Positions 46,652 through 54,689 of a DNA stretch of 64,000 nucleotides are shown here, piece by piece. Position 1 is the stretch's first letter, and every line of letters starts with the position of its first letter. Both the position numbers and the translations under genes were made by a program. The notes under the pieces were generated by a model. That model saw only the letters and a program-made list of their open reading frames with translations. It made no database searches and had not been told where the DNA came from. The DNA is from Salinisphaera sp. T31B1 (lineage in GTDB: Bacteria > Pseudomonadota > Gammaproteobacteria > Nevskiales > Salinisphaeraceae), in contig NZ_APNH01000003.1 of the NCBI RefSeq assembly GCF_040361275.1, forward strand, positions 558,001-622,000, given 5' to 3'.

Positions 46652-47464
46652 ATGGCACGACTGGATTCGTCGCAGACCCCGGACGAAGGTATCGTCGTGC
46701 GCAATCTGCGCCTGGCCTATGGAGACACGCTGGTCCAGCAGGACCTGTCGTTTCATGTGGCCCGAGCGAGCATCTTCGTAATCATGGGCGTGTCGGGCTG
46801 CGGCAAGAGCACGTTGCTGCGCCACATGATCGATCTGGAACAGTCCGATCAGGGCGATATCCAGTTCGACGGGCAGCGACTCTGGACCGACGACGCCGCC
46901 GAGCGCGCGGCGTTACAGCGGCGTATCGGCGTGTTGTTCCAGAGCACGGCGTTATGGAGTTCGATGACGGTCGGCGAGAACGTCAGCCTGCCGTTGCAGC
47001 TCCACACGCGGTTGAGCCCAGCCGAGATACGGGATCAGGTGGCCTTCAAGCTCGCCCTGGTAGGTCTGGCCGGGCAGGAGCAGCGCATGCCGAGCCAGCT
47101 GTCCGGCGGCATGCAAAAACGCGCCGGGCTGGCTCGGGCAATCGCGCTCGATCCGGATTATCTGTTTCTCGATGAGCCCAGTGCGGGCCTGGACCCGATG
47201 ACCTCCCAGCGGCTCGATGCCTTGATCATGAACCTGCGCGATGCGCTGAAGCTGAGCGTGGTGGCGGTGACACACGAGCTGCCCAGTATTTTCACCATTG
47301 CGGACGACAGCATCTATCTCGACAATGAAAGCCGTTCGGCCATTGCGCACGGCGATCCGAGAATGCTGGCCGAACACGCCGAGCACGCGCGTGTGCGGGC
47401 TTTTCTCAACCGGCGTGCACTGGATGCCGATAACGACCACGCCGTTACAGCACAGCATGCCTAG
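46652..47464 (+). CDS. mlaF: MlaF-type ABC ATPase
   Basis: ATPase of the lipid transporter; 270 residues from the ATG at 46652. Walker A GVSGCGKST near residue 46, Q-loop LFQSTALW near residue 95, signature LSGGMQKRAGLARAIA near residue 148, Walker B YLFLDEPSAGLDP near residue 169 and switch His in VVAVTHELP near residue 206. The family marker LSGGMQKR, with Met-Gln, is typical of MlaF/MKL ATPases. It starts 2 bases after mlaE. Confidence 0.95.
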   Translation: MARLDSSQTPDEGIVVRNLRLAYGDTLVQQDLSFHVARASIFVIMGVSGCGKSTLLRHMIDLEQSDQGDIQFDGQRLWTDDAAERAALQRRIGVLFQSTALWSSMTVGENVSLPLQLHTRLSPAEIRDQVAFKLALVGLAGQEQRMPSQLSGGMQKRAGLARAIALDPDYLFLDEPSAGLDPMTSQRLDALIMNLRDALKLSVVAVTHELPSIFTIADDSIYLDNESRSAIAHGDPRMLAEHAEHARVRAFLNRRALDADNDHAVTAQHA

Positions 47465-47580
47465 GCGGTGCGCGCAAAGGCCTGTTCGCTCCGGTCGGTA
47501 CCCTTGGCCGTGTGTTCGGACGCTCGGCGCGGCCGGACCCGGCCACGATCGTCGTTCTGTTTTCTTCAAGAGGCCCGCGA

Positions 47581-48561
47581 ATGGCCAGTAACCGAAGCTA
47601 TACCGTCATCGGCCTGTTCATGCTCGGGGCCATCGTGTTGTTCGTTGCCGCCGTGCTGGCCTTTGGCGGTACCCGTCTGCTGTCGGACAACCGCACGGCC
47701 GTGATCTTTTTCGACCAGTCCGTGCTCGGCCTGAGCAACGGCTCTAAAGTGCTGTTTCGTGGCGTTCAGGTCGGCACGGTCAAACAGGTTCAGCTGCGCC
47801 TGGATCCGAGTGTGGGCAAGGCTCGGATCGGTGTAACCATCGAGATGGGCGGCAACAACACGGTGATGATGGACGGCAGTGCGAGCGGTCGAAGCGTGAG
47901 TACCGAGGATCTGGTCCAGCGTGGGCTGCGTGCCCAGCTGGTGGTCTGGAGCTATGTCACCTCACAGCTGGCGGTCAACCTGGACTTCCAGCCGAACACC
48001 CAGCCCAACTTCGTGGCCGATCCGGAGGAACTCGAGTACCCGGAAATTCCGGCGGTGCCTTCGGAGATCGAGCAGCTCAAGGACACGGTCAGCGACCTGC
48101 CCTGGAAGCAGACGCTGACCACCGTCAACAGCACGATGGAGTCCATGGTGCGGCTGGCCGACGATATGGACGAGCTGATCAAGACACTCGGCCCGAGTCT
48201 GACCCAGACCAGCGATTCCGCGCGCCAGACCATGCAGGCCGCGCGTCAGACCATCGAGGCCAGCGACTCGCAGATCACCCAGACCCTAAGCGGGTTGCGC
48301 CAGCTCACCGACACCGTCAACAAGCAGATCGTGTCGCGGGATGCACAGATCGATCGTCTGCTGGACAACGCCGAGAATACCAGCCGCAACCTGACGCAGA
48401 TCTCGAAAAATCTCGAAGCACTGACCGATCCGGGCTCCGATGATCGGCAGGACATTCAAAGCGCAATCCGTGATCTGTCGGCCGGCGCGGCGTCGCTGCG
48501 TCGCTTTGCCGAAACGCTGGAGCGCGATCCAAACGCCATATTATTCGGAGGTTCGCGATGA
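47581..48561 (+). CDS. mlaD: MlaD-type MCE substrate-binding protein
   Basis: Periplasmic lipid-binding subunit anchored by one N-terminal helix (SYTVIGLFMLGAIVLFVAAVLAF, residues about 6-28). It has 326 residues, longer than E. coli MlaD (183), closer in length to PqiB- or Mce-like proteins. A single MCE domain lies at about 40-125 (VLGLSNGSKVLFRGVQVGTV), then a long helical region with many Gln/Thr/Leu heptads that likely forms a coiled coil or tube. AGAGG precedes the ATG at 47581. It overlaps the next gene by 4 bases and is 116 bases after mlaF. Confidence 0.92.
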   Translation: MASNRSYTVIGLFMLGAIVLFVAAVLAFGGTRLLSDNRTAVIFFDQSVLGLSNGSKVLFRGVQVGTVKQVQLRLDPSVGKARIGVTIEMGGNNTVMMDGSASGRSVSTEDLVQRGLRAQLVVWSYVTSQLAVNLDFQPNTQPNFVADPEELEYPEIPAVPSEIEQLKDTVSDLPWKQTLTTVNSTMESMVRLADDMDELIKTLGPSLTQTSDSARQTMQAARQTIEASDSQITQTLSGLRQLTDTVNKQIVSRDAQIDRLLDNAENTSRNLTQISKNLEALTDPGSDDRQDIQSAIRDLSAGAASLRRFAETLERDPNAILFGGSR

Positions 48562-49106
48562 AACCTGTCTTCCGCCGTGGCCTGGTGGCCGCCTGTCTGA
48601 TGGGCTTATCGGCCTGTGCCAGCGTACCGCCGCTCCAGCACGTCCTGCTGTCGCCGCCGCAGAACGAACGCGCCCCGACGCGGGCCAGCCAGTGGGAAGT
48701 CCGGCGCGTGCAGATGCCGGAGTATCTCGACAACTACGATATCCAGCTGCGAACCGATGAATACGTGCTCACGCGGCTGCCCGATGCCAAATGGGCCGAG
48801 CGTCTGCCGGTCGCAACCACTCGGTTGCTGCAGCAGACCATTGATGAAAAGCTGGTCAACAAGCGGGACCGTCCCTATCAGGTCGATGTCGCGGTCGACA
48901 TGTTCGAGCCACAGCCCGAAGGCAAGGTGGTGTTGTCGGCACGCTGGAAGGTCACCGATCGCTCAACGGACACGGTGATCGAGCGGGACAACAGCGTCAT
49001 CGAACAGCCGCTGCCGGCCAACAGCCGGGACGCGGCGGCCATCGGACGCGCCATGTCCGAAGCCGTCCGGCAACTGGGTTTTCGTATCGTCTCGGCAGCG
49101 GGCTGA
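48558..49106 (+). CDS. ABC-transport auxiliary lipoprotein (PqiC-like)
   Basis: A 182-residue predicted outer-membrane lipoprotein. Signal peptide with lipobox LSAC near residue 20. The rest (LLSPPQNERAPTRAS, VRRVQMPEYLDNYDIQLR, LPDAKWAERLPVATTRLLQQ) has the pattern of the ABC_trans_aux/PqiC family, which works with MCE systems. It replaces the soluble MlaC protein, which I do not see here. ATG overlaps mlaD's stop as ATGA. It is the last gene of the transport set, followed by a noncoding region. Confidence 0.87.
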   Translation: MKPVFRRGLVAACLMGLSACASVPPLQHVLLSPPQNERAPTRASQWEVRRVQMPEYLDNYDIQLRTDEYVLTRLPDAKWAERLPVATTRLLQQTIDEKLVNKRDRPYQVDVAVDMFEPQPEGKVVLSARWKVTDRSTDTVIERDNSVIEQPLPANSRDAAAIGRAMSEAVRQLGFRIVSAAG

Positions 49107-49464
49107 CCGTTCGCCGCGCCGGCGGATAGGCGCGCGGTTCGTGGCGATCCGGCGCCGGGCTCGAGGCAGCCAAGACAGGCTGGGCGGGCCCGGCTGATGT
49201 TCGCCACATGCTCGACGCATCGCCTGGAACATCTGCTCGTGCGTTGCGTCTGGCGTCGGCGCGGGTCGCGCACTCGAAGATACGAGTGGGTTTACCGTGG
49301 CCACAAGCGCGGGGCCAGAATCGACCGGGCCCGGCTCGGGACGGTTCGGACCCTGACGGGTTCGCGTCGCTGAGCTCACGGTGGGTTGAGGGTGGGGATG
49401 ATGTGTTGTCTGCCGCGCCAGTCACGGCAGGCCGGCAGGTGAGGTGCTCGGCTCGGATACGGAG
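49107..49464. other. Intergenic stretch between convergent genes, no gene seen
   Basis: About 360 bases downstream of the transport operon. Open frames are short or arginine-rich. No terminator for the plus-strand operon is obvious; the strong terminator at 49465-49499 serves the minus-strand gene. Confidence 0.55.
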
Positions 49465-49499
49465 CAAAAAAAACCGCCCGGAGCGCTGCGCCGGGCGGT
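49465..49499 (-). terminator. Intrinsic terminator of the OmpW-like gene
   Basis: Minus-strand CCGCCCGG / CCGGGCGG stem with a short loop, followed by eight T's, starting about 25 bases after the stop codon. Confidence 0.9.
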
Positions 49500-49522
49500 C
49501 GAATTTCCGCGGTCGAGAACGA

Positions 49523-50452
49523 CTAGAAGCGCATGCCGAAAGACAGCTGGTAGAGCACGGCCTTGAAGTCGTTGGACGAACTCACCGTGCCCACGTCGAT
49601 CGGGCCGACTGTGGGGCTCAGTGTCGGCGAATTGATCACGATGTTGTTCACCTTGGCTTCTACGGTCGCGCAGCCGACGTACTTGACGTCTGCGGTGATG
49701 AACATGTTCTGCGGTAGCTTGAAGTCCGCGCCGAGCTGGCCCACGCAGGCGACCGGCTTGGTCAGGTTCAGCTGCGGCTCGTTGCCATAGGCGTTGAGCA
49801 CCTCGTTGTTGACGTCCGTATCATAGGTGTACAGATACATCGCGCCCGCGCCGATGTAAGGCTGGATCAGCGTATCCACCCACGGTCGATAGACGATGGT
49901 GAAGTTCGGCGGCAGCGCCTTGAACGTGCCGATGGACTTGCCGATCGGCGGTACGCCGGTCGGAATGCCGTTACGCGTGACCGGGGCCAGCGATTCGTCT
50001 TCGGCGTTCTTGGCCAGCTCGAAGTCAAGCTTGAGCGGCGGTGCAAGCGTGACTTCCATGGCCAGATGGCGCCCGGTCTTGGGCAGGAAGATACCGATCG
50101 TGCCACCCAGCGTGGTGGTGTTGCCGGCCGAGGAGCCGGTGTGCGGGATTTCGCTCTCGCCCGGCGGGAACGCTTGCGCGGCCAGACCCTGGGCATCTTC
50201 GACCGTCAGCCGGGAACTGGTGCCGTAATACTGAAAGTGCAGCACGCCGACACGGAAGTAGCTGTTGTGCTTGACGTAGTCGAACGACTCCGCAAGAAAG
50301 CCCTTTTCCGGCTCGACGATATCGTCGGAGCCGTCGCGCATTTGCCCCTGTGCCAGAGCCGATCCCGCGCTCAGCAGGCCGGCCGCCCCCAGCATCACCC
50401 CCGCAGCGCGCCGTCCCAGCGCGCGGCGTCCGGACATGGTGTCCTGATTCAT
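49523..50452 (-). CDS. OmpW-family outer-membrane beta-barrel
   Basis: A 309-residue outer-membrane protein. The start at 50452 follows a GGAGAAGGGAG ribosome site. Signal peptide ends at about residue 35 (LLSAGSALAQG). The body is aromatic and beta-rich (SYFRVGVLHFQYY, GGTIGIFLPKTGRHLAMEV, PYIGAGAMYLYTY) and ends with a C-terminal Phe (SFGMRF), the barrel-insertion signal. OmpW-type barrels form small channels for hydrophobic molecules, such as alkanes in AlkL. The protein is longer than E. coli OmpW (212) because of extra loops. It is separated from the large lipoprotein by 80 bases and may be in the same operon. Confidence 0.85.
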   Translation of the reverse strand: MNQDTMSGRRALGRRAAGVMLGAAGLLSAGSALAQGQMRDGSDDIVEPEKGFLAESFDYVKHNSYFRVGVLHFQYYGTSSRLTVEDAQGLAAQAFPPGESEIPHTGSSAGNTTTLGGTIGIFLPKTGRHLAMEVTLAPPLKLDFELAKNAEDESLAPVTRNGIPTGVPPIGKSIGTFKALPPNFTIVYRPWVDTLIQPYIGAGAMYLYTYDTDVNNEVLNAYGNEPQLNLTKPVACVGQLGADFKLPQNMFITADVKYVGCATVEAKVNNIVINSPTLSPTVGPIDVGTVSSSNDFKAVLYQLSFGMRF

Positions 50453-50532
50453 CTCCCTTCTCCTGTCACGTTTTATCTTGTAGAGGGTAGGGATGCCGGC
50501 CGCGTGTGCGGCCGGCATCAACTTGCCGGCGC

Positions 50533-53500
50533 CTAGCGGTCCGGAAACTCGCGTCCACCGTGGGTCGGCGAACCGACCAGCTGGAAGTTGAGATCGCCCG
50601 GGTCGACCGTGGCTGTCGCCGGCAGCAGACTCAGGGCGGTCGCGTTCAGCTGGAACGTGTTGACGTTGTTCAACGCGATTGCCAGACGGCCGTTCTGCTC
50701 GAAGGTGACCGGCCCGACCAGATTCACCGTGATCGGCTGCTGGTTCAGTGCCACGCCCTGGCCATCCGGGGCGTTGGCAACGAGTGTCAGCGAGGCGGTG
50801 AAGCAGGGTTCGAAGTCGTACGGCTGACCGTTGATGGAGCCCTCGCACTTCTCGACGATGTAGCCCGACTGGGTTCCATCGGTATTGTCGTCATTCGGGA
50901 AGCGCAGCAGCACGCGGCCGGTCTGCAGGGGCTCATCGCCCAGCAGGCCGGCAGTGAGCGTGCCCACCAATTGGTCAACCAGGTTCTGTAGCAGGCCGGG
51001 GACATCACTGACCGGCGTGTCTGAATTGATCAGGCCGGCGAGCGTATTGCCCAACGGCGCCGTCAATTCATTGCCCTGAAGCCCGGCGATCACATCGATC
51101 GGTGCGGGTGACTGATCGCTGTCTTCACCATCGCCCAGCAGCCCGCCGACAACGCCGGTCACTGCGCCGACGATCTGGTTGAGCGGACCGGTGACATTGT
51201 CGAGATTGCCGGTCGGTGTGCTGCCGTCCATGCCACCGTTGAGCAACTGGTCGAGAAGCCCCGTGAGCTGATTGACGCCCAGCGCCGTGGTCAGCGCCTG
51301 TGCAAGAGCATCTGCGCTGATATTGATGCTGGTCAGCGAATTGATACCGCCTGGCAGCAGCGACACGCGAATGCACTCATCCGGCGTATTGCCGATGGCG
51401 CTTGAGCCATCGTCATTCGTCACGTCGTCGAGCACAGAACAATCGTCGAGCGTATCGCGGATCGCGATCGGACGTGCCAGCGACAGATAGGAGCCGAAGC
51501 TGCCGTCGGGCTGCTCGCCGGTGATCGGAATCGTCTGGCCGAGCAGGCTGGCGGACAGCGCGATACGAGTCCGGTTGCCCGGCTGGGCGACCTCGCCATC
51601 GTCGAACTGGCCGTTTCCGTTGGTATCGGACTCGGGCAGCGTGAACTGATTGGCGTAGTAGTCGTCAGTCGCATCGACCGCGTCGAATGGGATCACGATA
51701 TCCGGACCGCCCGCATTGGCTTGGCCCATCGACTGCGGCGTCGAGCCGGTGCCGTTGAGCGGGTCCGTGTTCAGCGCGTCGCCGTTGCCGTCGACGATCT
51801 GATTGCTGCACGACGAACCGTCGGTGCCGCATACCACGATCCAGTAGCGCATGCCCGCCTCGAAAGGCTGGGCCGGTCGGAAGCTGAAGCCACGCGTGAA
51901 GTCGCCGTCGCGATTCGCCAGAGCGATCTCGCCGTCGACGGCGCCAACGCATTGGCCACTGCCGTCCATCTGCTGTACTGCAACCGTCGCGGAGGTTTCG
52001 GTGTTGGCATCGCCGCTGCCGCTGGTCAGGCAGCCGTTCGCAAGGACGATGGAGTCACTCGCGACGAGCTTGGAGAAAAACGCATCGACGGCGACGTTCG
52101 CCGGGTTCTGGAACACGGCGAAGTCTTCCGAGGGCAGACTGTTGCCGTCGTCGTCGGTGCCCGGCATATCACCCGAACAATGGCCGGCATTGTCGCCGCC
52201 GCTGGTGAAGTCACCGCCTTCGAGCGCGCAGGGAATACCCGGCGTCAGCGTGCCGAGCAGCGGCGGTGTCGGATCGGTCGCCACCTGTGGCTCGGTACGG
52301 AATGCGATGGTCTGGCCCGGGCCGAACGCGTTCTCGAAAGACACCGGGTTACCGGCGAGATCCTTCAGCGTGTCGCTGTTGTTCAGCCGGATACTGTAGT
52401 TCGTGGCAGGGTCCAGTGGAGCGGTCGGGTCAATGACCACGCTGAAGCCTTCCACGCGATAGGTGGCATCGACCACGCCGTTGCTGCTGGCCAACTGAAT
52501 GCTGGCGGCATTCACGCTCTGCGGGTCGAGCGGCTCGCTGAAGGTGATCGCCGGGCTGGATTCGATTGGGAAACTGTTAACGAACGGCGGCGTCAGCCCA
52601 CCGGAGTTCAGCACCTGATTGCAGACCTGCTCCGGGAACGCAATCGGCGAGGAACCGGTCTGGGCAAACGTGGCGTTGTAGGCCGGTGAACCGAACACGT
52701 ACAGACAAGCGCTGGGAGATTGCGCGGTGACGATCGGTGCGACGACGTCATCTTCGAGTTCGGGTTGATCGTTGGAATCCGCGGCCAGGGTCAGCGTCAA
52801 CTCGAAATCAACGGTCGCATCGTCTGTACGATTGACGTTGATCGGGAAGGTGCCGAGTGTGGAAATACGCAGATCGCCGTTGTCCTGCGGGATCGCCAGA
52901 CCCGAAGCCTGGATGTTGAGTGCGCTCTGGTTGAACACGCCGTTGGCCAGAGACTGGATCACGAACTGGCGGAAGGCATCCGAACCCGGCTGACCGGCCA
53001 TCGCGGTGATCAGCGTGCCGATGCCCAGGTCGAAGCGCAGGCGCACCGCCGTCGGCGTTTCGATATTGCGGTAGTCGTTGGCCATCAGATAGACGTCGAC
53101 ATCGTTGATGAAGTTGACGTCGATCGGTCCACTCGGGTTGATCGGGGTTTCCACGTCGCCGTTGAGGAACAGGCGCAGACCGGTCAGCTGGAATTTCTGG
53201 CCGCCGCGGATGGTGGCCGGGATGGTGTCGCCGAAGCCGGACATGCCGGGCTGCGCGAGGATGGTCTCGACGCCGCCGCGCTGGGGCGAGGCACTCGCAG
53301 GCTGATCGTTCGAACCGATCAACTGCGAGGAGATGTTGACGTTGTTGACCGCCAGCCCGTTCAGGTTATTGTCCGGCAGATCGTCGATGCTGTCCGCCGA
53401 CGGCGTCAGTGCGAGCGTCTGGGGAATGACGTTGCCTGCGCTGAGCACCTTGCGCTCGACGCTGTAACTATCCAGGGATTTCCCGAACTGCGATGTGACG

Positions 53501-54312
53501 TCGCCACTGAGTGCGATCGTATAAGTGCCGGGTGCGAGATCCTCGGTCGGATCGAACACCAGGTAACGGCCAAGCGCAGTGATCCGGGCATCGGTGACTT
53601 TTCCGTCCGGACCGGTGACCGTGAAGGTATCGGCATTGACCGTGGCCGGATCGACCGGCTCGTTCAGCCGCACGCGGATGGCGTTGAACTGGGTGAACAC
53701 CGACTGGCGACCGGTCACCGGGTTGATTTCACCCGGCGTGGTCTCGACGACCTGGAAGTCGCCGGCCGCTGGACGGCCCTCGATCGGACGCGTGGTGAAT
53801 TGGAGCAGCGTCTGACCGTCGTTGAACGCGGTGTTGCCGCCAGAGATCGAACGCGTGGCGACCACCGAATACGTCGTATTGGGAAGCAGATCGCCGTTGG
53901 GGGTCAACCGGAGAATATTGGGCTGATCGTCGTCCTTTTCGACGGTGATGCCGGGCTGTGCCGTCTGGCCGTCGACCTGCAGTTCGAGCGCATTCTCGGT
54001 GCCGCCCGAGACACTGCCGTCAAAGGTGACGACCATCTGGCTGTCGAGGACGACGTCCTGCTGGCCGTTGAACGGATAGGAAAAGGCCAGCCCCTGCGGC
54101 GTTACGTCGCCACGCGGATTGGCCGAGCCGTTGTCGCCTCCGCCGCCGCTGGAACAGGCGCTCATGACGACAGCCGATACGGCCAGTAAGACGAAAGCGG
54201 CGATACGCTTTGCGCTGGGCGCGCGCGAGACCGTATCCCCTGCGTGTAGTGCGCTGGCGCGACCGTTGGACGGTCGGGCGCCACGCATTCCAGACGAATG
54301 CACGAATTGCAC
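50533..54312 (-). CDS. Very large Ig-like-domain lipoprotein
   Basis: A 1259-residue predicted surface lipoprotein. The GTG at 54312 is preferred over 54351 because GGGAG lies 8 bases in front. Signal peptide with lipobox MSAC near residue 53, followed by a Ser/Gly linker. Repeated Big_5-type Ig-like domains, marked by NGLAV/EPVDPATVNADTFTV near residue 215 and EPLDPQSVNAASIQLAS near residue 600, occupy the N-terminal two thirds. A calcium-type loop (DTNGNGQFDD) is near residue 894 and a glycine/leucine-rich helical region (TGLLDQLLNGG) near 1020. Length and make-up suggest a surface adhesin or fibre. It is adjacent to an OmpW-like barrel; a shared role is inferred only. Confidence 0.8.
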   Translation of the reverse strand: MQFVHSSGMRGARPSNGRASALHAGDTVSRAPSAKRIAAFVLLAVSAVVMSACSSGGGGDNGSANPRGDVTPQGLAFSYPFNGQQDVVLDSQMVVTFDGSVSGGTENALELQVDGQTAQPGITVEKDDDQPNILRLTPNGDLLPNTTYSVVATRSISGGNTAFNDGQTLLQFTTRPIEGRPAAGDFQVVETTPGEINPVTGRQSVFTQFNAIRVRLNEPVDPATVNADTFTVTGPDGKVTDARITALGRYLVFDPTEDLAPGTYTIALSGDVTSQFGKSLDSYSVERKVLSAGNVIPQTLALTPSADSIDDLPDNNLNGLAVNNVNISSQLIGSNDQPASASPQRGGVETILAQPGMSGFGDTIPATIRGGQKFQLTGLRLFLNGDVETPINPSGPIDVNFINDVDVYLMANDYRNIETPTAVRLRFDLGIGTLITAMAGQPGSDAFRQFVIQSLANGVFNQSALNIQASGLAIPQDNGDLRISTLGTFPINVNRTDDATVDFELTLTLAADSNDQPELEDDVVAPIVTAQSPSACLYVFGSPAYNATFAQTGSSPIAFPEQVCNQVLNSGGLTPPFVNSFPIESSPAITFSEPLDPQSVNAASIQLASSNGVVDATYRVEGFSVVIDPTAPLDPATNYSIRLNNSDTLKDLAGNPVSFENAFGPGQTIAFRTEPQVATDPTPPLLGTLTPGIPCALEGGDFTSGGDNAGHCSGDMPGTDDDGNSLPSEDFAVFQNPANVAVDAFFSKLVASDSIVLANGCLTSGSGDANTETSATVAVQQMDGSGQCVGAVDGEIALANRDGDFTRGFSFRPAQPFEAGMRYWIVVCGTDGSSCSNQIVDGNGDALNTDPLNGTGSTPQSMGQANAGGPDIVIPFDAVDATDDYYANQFTLPESDTNGNGQFDDGEVAQPGNRTRIALSASLLGQTIPITGEQPDGSFGSYLSLARPIAIRDTLDDCSVLDDVTNDDGSSAIGNTPDECIRVSLLPGGINSLTSINISADALAQALTTALGVNQLTGLLDQLLNGGMDGSTPTGNLDNVTGPLNQIVGAVTGVVGGLLGDGEDSDQSPAPIDVIAGLQGNELTAPLGNTLAGLINSDTPVSDVPGLLQNLVDQLVGTLTAGLLGDEPLQTGRVLLRFPNDDNTDGTQSGYIVEKCEGSINGQPYDFEPCFTASLTLVANAPDGQGVALNQQPITVNLVGPVTFEQNGRLAIALNNVNTFQLNATALSLLPATATVDPGDLNFQLVGSPTHGGREFPDR

Positions 54313-54689
54313 GGCTGATTCTCCCTTGGATGAGCGCATCGATTGCGACACGCGTTCTTTTTAGAATACCCCGTTCCGACAATAAACGAGATGGAAATGC
54401 GGCGCCAGATGTCCGCGCGAAAATACTGATTACAATCGGAATCTGCCGCATCGCAGCATTATGAACGACCGGTCGGTCGAGCCGCGGAAGCGCCGATGGA
54501 AACAGGGTTCTGTCGTTGTATGACGACATTCGGGACAGGGTGACCGCCGGGCACGAAGCCGCCGTGCGCCGTCGCCGCAAAAGCTGTCGGCCGGCGCGCA
54601 CGCGCATAACCGCGCACGCACGCGCACCGGTTCGCTATGACACACGTACCCGGCGGGTCCCGCCCCGCCGGGTGTTCAACGATAAGGGC
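54313..54689. other. Intergenic region, stem-loop at 54648-54673
   Basis: About 380 bases between the large lipoprotein gene and fadE, both minus strand. A perfect 10-bp stem (ACCCGGCGGG / CCCGCCGGGT) sits 17 bases after the fadE stop but lacks a T-tract. The AT-rich part near 54360-54430 is a plausible promoter for the lipoprotein. No gene seen. Confidence 0.55.

Noticed and set aside
52720-54189. Plus-strand frame (489 codons) opposite the large lipoprotein
   Set aside because: Arg/Val/Asp-rich shadow with no recognisable domain; the minus strand carries a signal peptide, lipobox and Ig-like motifs.
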